Source: an uncultured Christensenella sp.
Lineage (GTDB): Bacteria; Bacillota; Clostridia; Christensenellales; CAG-917
Assembly (NCBI GenBank): GCA_910578325.1
Contig: CAJTQT010000002.1
Location: 186,001 to 250,000 of the forward strand
Direction of reading: 5' to 3'
Length of the DNA stretch: 64,000 nucleotides
Shown: one piece after another, positions 48,865 through 57,078 of the stretch
Numbering within the stretch: the stretch's first letter is position 1
How the letters are laid out: each line of letters opens with the position of its first letter
Program-made: the position numbers and the translations under genes
Notes under the pieces: generated by a model
Told to the model about the DNA's origin: nothing
Seen by the model: only the letters and a program-made list of their open reading frames with translations
Databases searched by the model: none

Positions 48865-50556
48865 ATGGGAAGCGATTTATTTGCATTATCCGCTCTTTCG
48901 AGAGAATTAAACGCAACGCTCTCGGGCGGACGCATTGACAAAATTCAACAGCCCGAAACGGACGAGTTGCGGTTTTATATGCGCGCAAACGGCAGAAATC
49001 TTTGTCTTGTAGCGTCCTGCAACGCATCCGTGCCGAGATTGCACGTCACTAAAAGCAAAAAGCAAAGTCCTATGACCGCGCCTAATTTTTGTATGCTGCT
49101 CAGAAAGTACCTTTCCAACGCCTATGTGGACAGCGCGGGCATATACAACTCCGACAGAATACTTTACGTAAAATTCAACGCTAAAACGGAAATGCGCGAC
49201 GACGCGCAATTTTATCTGTTTGTAGAAATTATGAACAGATATTCGAACATCGTTTTCACAGACTCGAATCTCGTGATTCTCGACGCCGTCAAACATCTAC
49301 CCCTCGATTCCGCGCGCGACCACGTCGTTATGAGAGGAGTGCGTTATTCCCCTGTGGTTCAACGCAAAATCAGTTATCTAAACAACTGTTTTCCCATTAT
49401 TGACACCTTTAAAAGCGGAGATTTGCGAAAGCACATACAAGATAATATTTCAGGTTTTTCAGGCACTACTGTGTCCGAACTGCTTTTGCGCGCGGGACTT
49501 CCCGAACAAATCGACGACTTCACTCCCGAAATGTCCGCATCCCTCAAAAATCAGATTGAAAAATTCCGCGCTATCGACGGCTTCTCGCCTTGCATAATAG
49601 GCACAGAGGCATACCCTATGCAATACAGATGCCTTTGCGGCGTCAAAGACGTCAAACACTTCGACACGATGAGCGAGGCATACGATTCTCTTAATACAGA
49701 AATAGACGCAGGAGTACGCAACCGCGCAAGACTTAAATCCATATCGGCACAGGCAAAACGCCTGCACTCCCGCGTGGAAAAGAATATCGCTATGGATTTG
49801 GAGCACCTCAAAGAGTGCGAAAATATGGATACCTTCCGAATATACGGAGAGTTGATTGTAAACAACATCTACAAAATCAAGCGAGGCGACAGCGTTCTGA
49901 AATGCCTTGACTATTACGAAAATAAAGAGGTCGAGATTAAATTAGACCCGCAGTTGTCTCCGTCCAAAAATTCCGCGGCATACTACAACAAGTACAACAA
50001 ACTCAAACGGACAAAAGAGTTTGTCGAAAAGAAACTTGCAAGCGATAGAAATCTTCTCGGTTACGTCTGTTCCATTGAAGAGGAAATTGCAAATCTTCCC
50101 TTCGATTCGAGCACCGTTCCGATTGAAGAAGAACTTGCCGCGCTCGGCGGAGTCAAACGCAAATCGTCAAAAGGAAAAGTACGCAAAGAGCAGTCCGAAC
50201 CGCCCTATATCTATCTTGTAGACGGCTTTTATATTTACAGAGGTAAAAACAATCTGCAAAATGAGGAACTTACCTTTAAACTGGCGTCTTCCTGCGACCT
50301 GTGGCTGCATCTTAAAAACGACCACGGCGCGCATACCGTTATAATTACGGAAGGACGCGAAGTACCCGACAAAGTTCTAAAAATAGCAAGCGAAATCACC
50401 GCAAGCACTAAGCAGGCTTCCGCAGACGTAGATCATACGCTCCGCAGAAACGTAAAGCGTCAGCCTAACGGACATTTAGGGCAAGTCATTTACGACAATT
50501 TCAAAACCGTTCTTGCCGTCCCCGACGCACATACCGAATATCTCATAAAACATTGA
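48865..50556 (+). CDS. rqcH: RqcH (NFACT family) ribosome quality-control protein
   Basis: This 563-residue protein binds stalled 50S subunits carrying peptidyl-tRNA and directs C-terminal alanine tailing in bacteria. It was formerly called fibronectin-binding protein A. NFACT-N starts at GSDLFALSALSRELNATLSGG and includes GGRIDKIQQP and NFCMLLRKYL. Coiled-coil and HhH-like regions follow (about 200-420). The carboxy-terminal NFACT-R domain (DUF814) has the motif LASSCDLWLHLKNDHGAHTV. It is the only gene on its plus-strand transcript, with a promoter 6 nt before the ATG and a terminator after the stop. Confidence 0.93.
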   Translation: MGSDLFALSALSRELNATLSGGRIDKIQQPETDELRFYMRANGRNLCLVASCNASVPRLHVTKSKKQSPMTAPNFCMLLRKYLSNAYVDSAGIYNSDRILYVKFNAKTEMRDDAQFYLFVEIMNRYSNIVFTDSNLVILDAVKHLPLDSARDHVVMRGVRYSPVVQRKISYLNNCFPIIDTFKSGDLRKHIQDNISGFSGTTVSELLLRAGLPEQIDDFTPEMSASLKNQIEKFRAIDGFSPCIIGTEAYPMQYRCLCGVKDVKHFDTMSEAYDSLNTEIDAGVRNRARLKSISAQAKRLHSRVEKNIAMDLEHLKECENMDTFRIYGELIVNNIYKIKRGDSVLKCLDYYENKEVEIKLDPQLSPSKNSAAYYNKYNKLKRTKEFVEKKLASDRNLLGYVCSIEEEIANLPFDSSTVPIEEELAALGGVKRKSSKGKVRKEQSEPPYIYLVDGFYIYRGKNNLQNEELTFKLASSCDLWLHLKNDHGAHTVIITEGREVPDKVLKIASEITASTKQASADVDHTLRRNVKRQPNGHLGQVIYDNFKTVLAVPDAHTEYLIKH

Positions 50557-50571
50557 GTCATTTCAAAGATA

Positions 50572-50601
50572 AAAAACGCAGAATATAAGTTCTGCGTTTT
50601 T
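50572..50601 (+). terminator. Rho-independent terminator after rqcH
   Basis: AAAAACGCAGAA and TTCTGCGTTTTT form a perfect 12-bp stem with a 6-nt loop. It is symmetric and can also serve the minus-strand rluD gene that ends at 50631. Confidence 0.9.
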
Positions 50602-50630
50602 CAATTTCAGACTATTTCAAAATCTTTATT

Positions 50631-51524
50631 TTATTTTTTTAGTTTTTCCACCGCTGTTCGGAAATAATCGGGAAGCGGACAGTTGAAACTCATAAGGTCG
50701 CCTGTATGCGGATGAGTTAAAACCAGTTGCGTGGCGTGCAAAAGTTGTCCTTTGCCGTACAGCACGGTTGAACCGCCGTAGACTTCGTCGCCGACTATCG
50801 GATGATGTAAACTTGCTGCGTGCACTCTTATCTGATGCGTCCGTCCGGTCTCCAACTCAAAGCGTACTAAAGTATACTTCCCGAACCTTTCAATCACTTC
50901 ATAGTGCGTGACAGCCCGTCTGCCGTTTTCATCGACAGCCATCTTTTTTCTGTCTTTTTTACTTCTCGCAATAGGCGCGTCGACAGTGCCTTTATCCTCT
51001 TTGAAATTTCCGTCGCAAAGCCCGATATATATTCGCCTTGCCGTCTTTTTCTCTATCTGCGCGGCAAGGCTTTTGTGCGCCTCGTCGTTTTTGGCAACCG
51101 CAATAAGTCCCGAAGTATCCTTGTCCAGTCTGTGTACAATCCCCGGTCTTATCACTCCGTTTATGGAACTCAGACTGTCGAGATTATACATAAGCGCATT
51201 TACGAGAGTATCGTTCTTTCTATATGACGACGCCTGATGAACAACCATCCCCTGCGGCTTGTTTATTATCGCAAACCATTCGTCCTGATACACGATATCA
51301 AGAGGAATGTTTTCCGCCTTTACTTCAAGCGTTTGCGGCTCGGGCGGACAGAATTCCACAACGTCGCCCGTTCTCAACTCGAATCCGCTTTTATACCGTA
51401 AAATACCGTTGACCGAAACTCCTGTCTTTTCAATACAGGTTTTTGCGTTTGAACGCGATATCGCAAACTTATCTGCGATGAACACGTCCACCCGGATTCT
51501 GTCGGTATCAACGGTATGAATCAT
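50631..51524 (-). CDS. rluD: Pseudouridine synthase, RluD/RluA family
   Basis: This 297-residue enzyme modifies uridines of 23S rRNA. Residues 1-75 form an S4 domain (VDVFIADKFAISRSNAKTCI). The catalytic domain starts at NKPQGMVVHQA and has the Asp motif GIVHRLDKDTSGLIAVAKN. Further along are ETGRTHQIRVHAASLHHPIVGDEVYG and QLLHATQLVLTHP. It follows lspA by 15 nt, the standard lspA-rluD (ylyB) pair of Firmicutes. Confidence 0.94.
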   Translation of the reverse strand: MIHTVDTDRIRVDVFIADKFAISRSNAKTCIEKTGVSVNGILRYKSGFELRTGDVVEFCPPEPQTLEVKAENIPLDIVYQDEWFAIINKPQGMVVHQASSYRKNDTLVNALMYNLDSLSSINGVIRPGIVHRLDKDTSGLIAVAKNDEAHKSLAAQIEKKTARRIYIGLCDGNFKEDKGTVDAPIARSKKDRKKMAVDENGRRAVTHYEVIERFGKYTLVRFELETGRTHQIRVHAASLHHPIVGDEVYGGSTVLYGKGQLLHATQLVLTHPHTGDLMSFNCPLPDYFRTAVEKLKK

Positions 51525-51539
51525 ACGTATAAATGCCTG

Positions 51540-52316
51540 TCAATTCTCCGATTCTTTATTATCGGGCGCGGCGACATACGTGTCGCCGAGTACGTTTTTC
51601 AAGTCATCGCCATAGCCGTCGTTAAGCACGTCGCGGCTTTCGCGGGATATGCTATCTTCACTCTCGACGAATGTAAAACTGTTTTCCGATTTCATCATAG
51701 GATTCAGATTCAAAGGCGCTTCAAGCGGGTCTTCGTGCATTTCCTGCGGCTTGCCCGCCTGTTCCTTTTCAAACTCCTTTCTGTTTTTATTTCCCTCTTT
51801 TACAAGCATAACAATAAGAACGATTACCAGCATAAACACGCCGACCGTCACAAACGTATCCGCGACGTTGAAAACCGCAAAATCCTTCCAGAATGCAAAC
51901 TGAATGAAATCACGGACATATCCGAGACCTATTCTGTCCACAAGATTTCCGATTCCGCCCCCGACTATGAACAGCAGAGATACGCGAAGCCATTGATTTT
52001 CCTTTTGCGCAAGCACGAGATAAATCAGGACGCCGACAATCACTATTGTCGTTATCACGGTAAGCGCGACGGTATTTCCCGAGAACAGCCCGAATCCCGC
52101 GCCCCTGTTTTCGACGTAGGTCAGATGTATGAAATTTTTCATAAGCGGATAAGAATGTCCGCTCTGGGTAAACAGAAATTCGACGGCGTACTTTTTAGTA
52201 AGCAGGTCGATAAGCAGAATAACCCCTATGACGCCGAGTTCGATAAGCATAATCCACCAGCGTTTCTTTATAACTTCGACAACCTGCTCTTTTGTAATCT
52301 TGAATTTTTTGGACAT
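51540..52316 (-). CDS. lspA: Lipoprotein signal peptidase with a C-terminal extension
   Basis: This 258-residue aspartic membrane protease removes signal peptides from diacylated prolipoproteins. Four membrane helices are present. The family motifs are YVENRGAGFGLF, GGGIGNLVDRIGLGYVRDFI with the first catalytic Asp, and FAVFNVADTFVTVG with the second. Residues about 178-258 form an acidic cytosolic tail absent from ordinary LspA (about 160 aa), with no recognisable domain. The gene lies 9 nt behind sepF. Confidence 0.94.
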   Translation of the reverse strand: MSKKFKITKEQVVEVIKKRWWIMLIELGVIGVILLIDLLTKKYAVEFLFTQSGHSYPLMKNFIHLTYVENRGAGFGLFSGNTVALTVITTIVIVGVLIYLVLAQKENQWLRVSLLFIVGGGIGNLVDRIGLGYVRDFIQFAFWKDFAVFNVADTFVTVGVFMLVIVLIVMLVKEGNKNRKEFEKEQAGKPQEMHEDPLEAPLNLNPMMKSENSFTFVESEDSISRESRDVLNDGYGDDLKNVLGDTYVAAPDNKESEN

Positions 52317-52325
52317 ATAACCCTC

Positions 52326-52727
52326 TTATCTTCTGAACTGCGGCGGTATAGTTATAGAAACTCCCGCGGGCGCAAACAAAAAGATATTGCTCGTAATTTG
52401 CTGTATGCTTCCGCCGAGAGCATAAATCGCGCCGCTCATAAAATCGAGTATACGATAAACGGACGTCTGGTTTACGGTGGAAAAATCCACAATAACCTGC
52501 TCATGCATTTTTAGATGGTCTATGAGCAATTGCACGTCCTCATAAGTCGTAGGAGAATTTATAACCACTCCGCTCGAACCGCCCGCGCTTGCCGCATAAG
52601 ACTGCGGAGACGGCGGCTGGGGAGCCTGCGCCCTACGTCCTTCGCGCGACAGCAGTCTGCTCATACGGCTTCCGCTATCTCTTCGCGTATCTATTTCAGC
52701 ATCCGCTCTGTAATATCTTTCGTCCAT
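52326..52727 (-). CDS. sepF: Cell division protein SepF
   Basis: This 133-residue protein bundles FtsZ filaments and can anchor them to the membrane. The SepF domain occupies the second half: VVINSPTTYEDVQLLIDHL, QVIVDFSTVNQTSVYRILDF and MSGAIYALGGSIQQITSNIF. The first 50 residues are a Ser/Pro/Arg-rich linker with no obvious hydrophobic membrane-binding helix at the amino terminus. It lies in a ylmE-sepF-lspA-rluD order, without the ylmG, ylmH, divIVA and ileS genes found between in Bacillus. Confidence 0.93.
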   Translation of the reverse strand: MDERYYRADAEIDTRRDSGSRMSRLLSREGRRAQAPQPPSPQSYAASAGGSSGVVINSPTTYEDVQLLIDHLKMHEQVIVDFSTVNQTSVYRILDFMSGAIYALGGSIQQITSNIFLFAPAGVSITIPPQFRR

Positions 52728-52771
52728 AACCTACCTTCTACTCAATATTATTTGTTATCTATGTTTAAACC

Positions 52772-53458
52772 TTATTTTTGCGTGCGGCGATATTCTGACA
52801 TAGGTCTTTCGCCGAACAAAAGCCGTCCGAGCCGGAGCATATTCGCACCGTGCGCCAACGCGATCTTATAATCGCCCGACATACCCGCCGACAAATACTC
52901 TATATCTGAATTTCGGGTTTTTATATTCCTTACTCTCTCAAACAGACTTTCCAACCTCGCGTATTCCCCATGCAACTCTTCTGCATCCGGCAAATTCGGC
53001 ATTACGGACATAATGCCCTTGACTTCTATATGCGGATAGTTTTCAAGACTATCGATAAAATCGCATACCTTTTCGGGACTAACACCGCCTTTCGTAATTT
53101 CCGCGCCCATATTGACTTCAACAAGGCACTGCTGAACTTTATTGCGTTTTGCGGCTTGTTTTTCTATTTCGCAAGCGAGTTCGTGTCTGTCCAGCGAATG
53201 TATGAGCGAGACTTTATCAATAATGTATTTCACCTTATTCGTCTGTAACCGTCCGATAAAATGCCAGTCGTAACGGGAATCGTATTTGGATGTCAGTTCC
53301 TGAACACGGTTCTCGCCCAGGACAAATTCGGGCGCGTACACCATAAACTCGTCAACAGTCTGTTTGGTCTGAGTTTTACAGGCGGCAACGAGTACGACTT
53401 TGCGTCCGCACTCCGAAACGTCTTTCCTTACAGATTCCAAACCGTCAAACAATATCAT
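52772..53458 (-). CDS. ylmE: PLP homeostasis protein YggS/YlmE
   Basis: This 228-residue PLP-binding protein of the alanine-racemase fold controls pyridoxal phosphate balance and has no racemase activity. The Lys that binds PLP lies in VVLVAACKTQTKQTV. FVLGENRVQELTSKYD, WHFIGRLQTNKVKYI and the HSLDR motif follow. The end has LSAGMSGDYKIALAHGANMLRLG, the phosphate-binding region. It begins a probable operon with sepF, lspA and rluD. Confidence 0.93.
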   Translation of the reverse strand: MILFDGLESVRKDVSECGRKVVLVAACKTQTKQTVDEFMVYAPEFVLGENRVQELTSKYDSRYDWHFIGRLQTNKVKYIIDKVSLIHSLDRHELACEIEKQAAKRNKVQQCLVEVNMGAEITKGGVSPEKVCDFIDSLENYPHIEVKGIMSVMPNLPDAEELHGEYARLESLFERVRNIKTRNSDIEYLSAGMSGDYKIALAHGANMLRLGRLLFGERPMSEYRRTQK

Positions 53459-53479
53459 ACTTCCGCCTACCGTCCGCGA

Positions 53480-55165
53480 TTATTTTATAACGTAATCGCC
53501 TGATAACGTATTGAATACAAGTCTGCGAGGCACGCCGTCCTCAACGTAACAAATTCTTATCTTATCCTGTCCGACGTACTCCGCGGAAGTTACCTTGCCC
53601 TCGAAAGGAGCGTAACTCTCGGTGAGTATCGCCAGTTGTCTGTCGTCGTATTCCGCAACGTTATCGCTTACAAACAGCACCGAACCGAACATATTATTGA
53701 CCTTTGCAAGCAGTTTTTTCTGCGTATCGCTGTATTTAGCGGTTTTATAACCTCCGTTGCGAAGGAAGAAAACGTCCGGATCGTTCGCCATAATTCTGCC
53801 GTTGAGATGACGGCGGAATATAGCGTTGTTCATAGCGTTGCGGGTTGAGATAACTTCCTGATTTGTCAGTCCTACATAAAATTTGTCCTTGAAACTCGTT
53901 TCCGCGTCGCAACCTATGCGGCAGGCGTCAACAACCCCGAATGCGGGACCGAGAGGAACTCCGCATCCGAGAATGATTTTATCTTTACAGCATTCGCGCA
54001 AAAAGTCCATAGCCTCGCACATTATCCTGCCTCGGGATTTCCCGTTTCTGGGATAGATAGCCTCGCAGTACAGGAAGTCGAGTTTTACCATATCGAATCC
54101 CCATTCGTCGAAAATTCTGTCAAACAGTTCTCTTATATACTGACGGACCTCTTCGTTTTCAAAATCGAGCGAGTAAAAACCGCCCCAGGCAATGCCTCCG
54201 ATGACCAGTTTACCCTTATCGTCCCTGAGAAGCCAGTCGGGATGCTTTTTGACGATTTCCGCGCCGAACTGCGCAGAAAACGGGGCGCACCAAAGACCTG
54301 CTTTAAGCCCTTGCGCGTGTATCTTCTCCACAATAGGCAGCAATCCAGACGGGAATTTTTCGGAATCGATTTCCCAATCTCCGATTTTGGTTTCATATCC
54401 GTCGTCTATCTGAAATATATTTGCGCAATCGCCCGCTCTTTTCAAACCTTCGAGGTCGCGCAAAATAATCTCTTCGTTTATATTTTGATAATAATTATAC
54501 CACGAAGTATATCCTGCAAAATGCTTTACTCTTCCCGTATGTTTACGCGGATAGGCTTCGAAATATACGTCGAACACTTCTTCGTAACCGCCGTGAGCGT
54601 ACATTATATCGAACAACTCATATTCGCCTTCGGCAACCGTTCCCTCGACGTCCTTTGCCGCCACAAGCAGATTTTCCGCCATATCGGCGTAAAAAACCGT
54701 ATATCCCGTACGCTCGTTCAACGAGCCGAGCAACTCGACCTTATCGCCGTTTCGAAGATATGTATACGTAAAACTGTGATACAGATTTTTGCCGTACTGG
54801 GTAAAATGATAATCTCCGCACGCGCCTGCAAACTTTTTTGCGACAGGCAGTTTGCAAATGGGATTCAAACCGCTCTGAACGTCACCTCGCTTATACTCCC
54901 TCGAAGTAGTCCAGGACTGGAATCCGTTTGCAAAAAACCATTCGTTCGTCTCAAAATAACGGTCGTATATAAGTTCCGCAACTTCGAGGCGCACTTTTTT
55001 GACAGAGTTGAGCACTACGCGAAGTCTGTCGCCTTCGCACTCGGCTTTTATAGATACGACACCGTCGTCATATCCCTTTTCAATCTCCGTACAGTCTATC
55101 GACCGAGTACAGGGCTTTGCGTCCGCCGAATACGTAAGTCTGAGCGTAAAGTCCTTTAAATTCAT
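53480..55165 (-). CDS. Alpha-galactosidase, glycoside hydrolase family 36
   Basis: This 561-residue intracellular enzyme (no signal peptide) has an amino-terminal beta-sandwich and a catalytic TIM barrel starting near residue 220 (GYTSWYNYYQNINEEIIL). FQIDDGYETKIGDW and GLKAGLWCAPFSAQFGAEI are typical of GH36/GH-D. The nucleophile Asp is in GFDMVKLDFLYCEA, and the acid/base Asp is likely in CRIGCDAETSFKDKF. It should remove terminal alpha-galactose from oligosaccharides such as raffinose or melibiose, though other GH36 substrates are possible. It stands alone, without a transporter or regulator. Confidence 0.85.
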   Translation of the reverse strand: MNLKDFTLRLTYSADAKPCTRSIDCTEIEKGYDDGVVSIKAECEGDRLRVVLNSVKKVRLEVAELIYDRYFETNEWFFANGFQSWTTSREYKRGDVQSGLNPICKLPVAKKFAGACGDYHFTQYGKNLYHSFTYTYLRNGDKVELLGSLNERTGYTVFYADMAENLLVAAKDVEGTVAEGEYELFDIMYAHGGYEEVFDVYFEAYPRKHTGRVKHFAGYTSWYNYYQNINEEIILRDLEGLKRAGDCANIFQIDDGYETKIGDWEIDSEKFPSGLLPIVEKIHAQGLKAGLWCAPFSAQFGAEIVKKHPDWLLRDDKGKLVIGGIAWGGFYSLDFENEEVRQYIRELFDRIFDEWGFDMVKLDFLYCEAIYPRNGKSRGRIMCEAMDFLRECCKDKIILGCGVPLGPAFGVVDACRIGCDAETSFKDKFYVGLTNQEVISTRNAMNNAIFRRHLNGRIMANDPDVFFLRNGGYKTAKYSDTQKKLLAKVNNMFGSVLFVSDNVAEYDDRQLAILTESYAPFEGKVTSAEYVGQDKIRICYVEDGVPRRLVFNTLSGDYVIK

Positions 55166-55445
55166 AACTGTCCCCCTAACCGCATAGACGGTCTGTTGAT
55201 TTATAAGATATTTAATTATATAACATTATTTAGAAAAAGTAAATAGTTATTGTTGAAAGTGAAAGTCCTGATACCATTTATCAAAAATCCTTTTCACCGC
55301 AGCATTCCGTATAAAATCAAAAGTCCGCTCTTTCGAAACGGGCAAACAAGCAAATACAAACGCTAGCAGAAGCAGTTTTTGCTTCCGCCGACTGCATTTT
55401 CATTTCGCGTCCGCGGCTGTCGCGGACGCGGGTACAGACACTGAA
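55166..55445. other. Intergenic stretch with two hairpins
   Basis: No gene is seen. A perfect 10-bp GC-rich stem (CGCGTCCGCG at 55406-55415, CGCGGACGCG at 55421-55430, loop GCTGT) lies 16 nt after the stop of the minus-strand SSB-like gene but lacks a T-tract. A weaker AGAAGC/GCTTCC stem lies at 55370-55386. Together they may end the SSB transcript. The remaining 150 bp are AT-rich and probably hold the alpha-galactosidase promoter. Confidence 0.5.
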
Positions 55446-56063
55446 TCAGTCTTGCGGCAAATCGAGTTTTGAAATAGAAACCTCGTACGCGGTGCGTTCC
55501 TCCGTTTCCCCGTCTTCAAGTTGTTTCTGATAAGTTCTCGACTGTATGCGTCCGACGATATGTACTCTGTCGCCTATCGAAAAGCCTTTAGCATATCTTG
55601 CGTTTCTGCCCCAAGCGATTGCGGGAATATAGTCCGACTTATTGTATGCGCGGTTAACTGCGATAAGCATATCGGATATTTCACGGTTGAAAGGCGTTGT
55701 ACGGTATATCGGCTGCTTGCAAACGAATCCGTCGATTTCAATCGTATTAGGCTCGTCTTCGTCCGGCTCCACAAGTTCTCTGACAAATACGCGTAAAACG
55801 AGTTTGCTTCTTCCCTCTACGAGTTTGTTATAACTTCTGAACTGTCCGATGAGTCCTATCAGCGTACCGATTTCGAAATTTTCGTCTTCCATAAGTCTTT
55901 CGGAAATAGTGAGCGGAATAATGTCCTCCTGCCCCGAAAGACGCTTAACCGAAATACTCAGATCGTAAAATCCTTCTCCCATTATCTCGTGTGAAAATTC
56001 GGGAGTACTTGCGATTTTGCCGGTGAGGCAAACTTTGTTGTTCTGCATCTGCTCGTAACTCAT
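55446..56063 (-). CDS. SSB-like protein with two OB-folds
   Basis: This 205-residue protein appears to contain two single-stranded-DNA-binding OB domains in tandem. The first (about 8-100) begins NKVCLTGKIASTPEFSHEI. The second (about 110-200) has GFVCKQPIYRTTPFNREIS, then YIPAIAWGRNARYAKGFSIGDRVHIVGRIQSR, which follows the standard SSB core closely. The acidic carboxy-terminal tip of ordinary SSB is missing; it ends LDLPQD. Proteins of this type occur in Clostridia besides the true SSB. The role is unknown, and it might act at a primosome or in sporulation. It is followed by hairpins and preceded by the pdaB-like gene. Confidence 0.75.
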   Translation of the reverse strand: MSYEQMQNNKVCLTGKIASTPEFSHEIMGEGFYDLSISVKRLSGQEDIIPLTISERLMEDENFEIGTLIGLIGQFRSYNKLVEGRSKLVLRVFVRELVEPDEDEPNTIEIDGFVCKQPIYRTTPFNREISDMLIAVNRAYNKSDYIPAIAWGRNARYAKGFSIGDRVHIVGRIQSRTYQKQLEDGETEERTAYEVSISKLDLPQD

Positions 56064-56137
56064 AAATCCTCCGTTACGTTGCGGAAATCCGCAGGCTTTT
56101 GTTTTATTTTTCTAATTTCCGACATATTCGACACAAG

Positions 56138-56908
56138 TCAGGAAGCCTTATGCTGTATGCCGTTATTATCGATTGTATATCCGCTTGTTGCAACCAGTTC
56201 GCTCAGCGTAACAAACTTAAATCCCGCCGATTTCAAGGCGCCGAGCACAAGCGGAAGTGCGTCAAGCACGTGGTCGCTGTTGTTGTGGAAAAGCACTATA
56301 TCGCCGCTTTTCGCTTTCGGTACGACTCTGTCGTAGATTTGCTTTGCCGACAGTCCTTTCCAGTCAAGGCTGTCTATCGACCACTGTACCCCTACCATAT
56401 CAAGTTCTTCCACCGCGGTCATAAGCCTGTCGCTGTAATCGCCGAACGGGGCACGGAAGTATTTGGGCGTTATACCCGTCAGTTCTTTAACTCTGTCGTT
56501 TACGTATTCTATCTCTGCGCGTATTTCGCTATCGCTGAGTTTGGGCATATTGAGATGATTTCTCGAATGGTTGCCTATATCGAACCCCGCTTTAGCAATC
56601 GCTTTTGTCTCTTCCTCGAATTTATCGAGCCAGAATCCGACAAGGAAGAACGTACCTTTGGCGTCGTACTTGTTCATCGTGTCGATTATACCCTGCGTTT
56701 TATCCGCGCCCCACGCGGCGTCGAACGTAAGAGCAATCACCTTTTCCTCTCCCGTCGTATCCACGCCGTAGACGGGGATTTTTCTGGAACTCTTTCCGAA
56801 AAACACCGCGGCTGTCGACGTTACGCCGAGCGTGCAAGCGAGAATTATACCCGCGATTGCAACCGAAATTGCTGTGACCAAATTCTTTTTACCGATTGTT
56901 ATAAACAC
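56138..56908 (-). CDS. pdaB: Polysaccharide deacetylase, PdaB-like
   Basis: This 256-residue NodB-fold protein has an amino-terminal signal-anchor (LVTAISVAIAGIILACTLG). The first motif reads ALTFDAAWGADKT, with a single Asp where classic NodB enzymes have TFDD, as in PdaB sporulation proteins. The zinc motif DIGNHSRNHLNMPKL is intact, followed by YFRAPFGDYSDRL and VLFHNNSDHVLDALPLVL. PdaB is needed late in Bacillus sporulation. The start is GTG at 56908, which has GAGGTG 6 nt upstream. The next gene to the right is divergent. Confidence 0.85.
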   Translation of the reverse strand: MFITIGKKNLVTAISVAIAGIILACTLGVTSTAAVFFGKSSRKIPVYGVDTTGEEKVIALTFDAAWGADKTQGIIDTMNKYDAKGTFFLVGFWLDKFEEETKAIAKAGFDIGNHSRNHLNMPKLSDSEIRAEIEYVNDRVKELTGITPKYFRAPFGDYSDRLMTAVEELDMVGVQWSIDSLDWKGLSAKQIYDRVVPKAKSGDIVLFHNNSDHVLDALPLVLGALKSAGFKFVTLSELVATSGYTIDNNGIQHKAS

Positions 56909-57042
56909 AAGTTCACCTCAATTATATACTATTTTTTTTAATTTTTCTACCACTAATTATGTCGATTAGTGTCGAAAATAGTCTTATTTATATAAATTTA
57001 TTTTCACACTTAGCCATTTAGAACAAAAATTCCGCTATTCCG

Positions 57043-57071
57043 TTGACTTTATCGCACGCGAGGAACATAAT
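57043..57071 (+). promoter_or_regulatory. Sigma-A promoter with the -10 box 7 nt before the ATG
   Basis: TTGACT (57043-57048) and CATAAT (57066-57071) are 17 bp apart. The ATG at 57079 follows after 7 nt. A GAGGAA lies at 57060, inside the promoter spacer, and would not be transcribed. Confidence 0.65.
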
Positions 57072-57078
57072 ACTTTTT

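Noticed and set aside
47810..52514. Long plus-strand frames opposite tig (311 residues) and opposite lspA-sepF (332 residues)
   Set aside because: They are antisense to conserved genes with better coding signals and carry no domain.
55406..55430. A strong terminator after the SSB-like gene
   Set aside because: The stem is perfect but no T-tract follows on the minus strand, so it is listed only as a hairpin in the intergenic entry.
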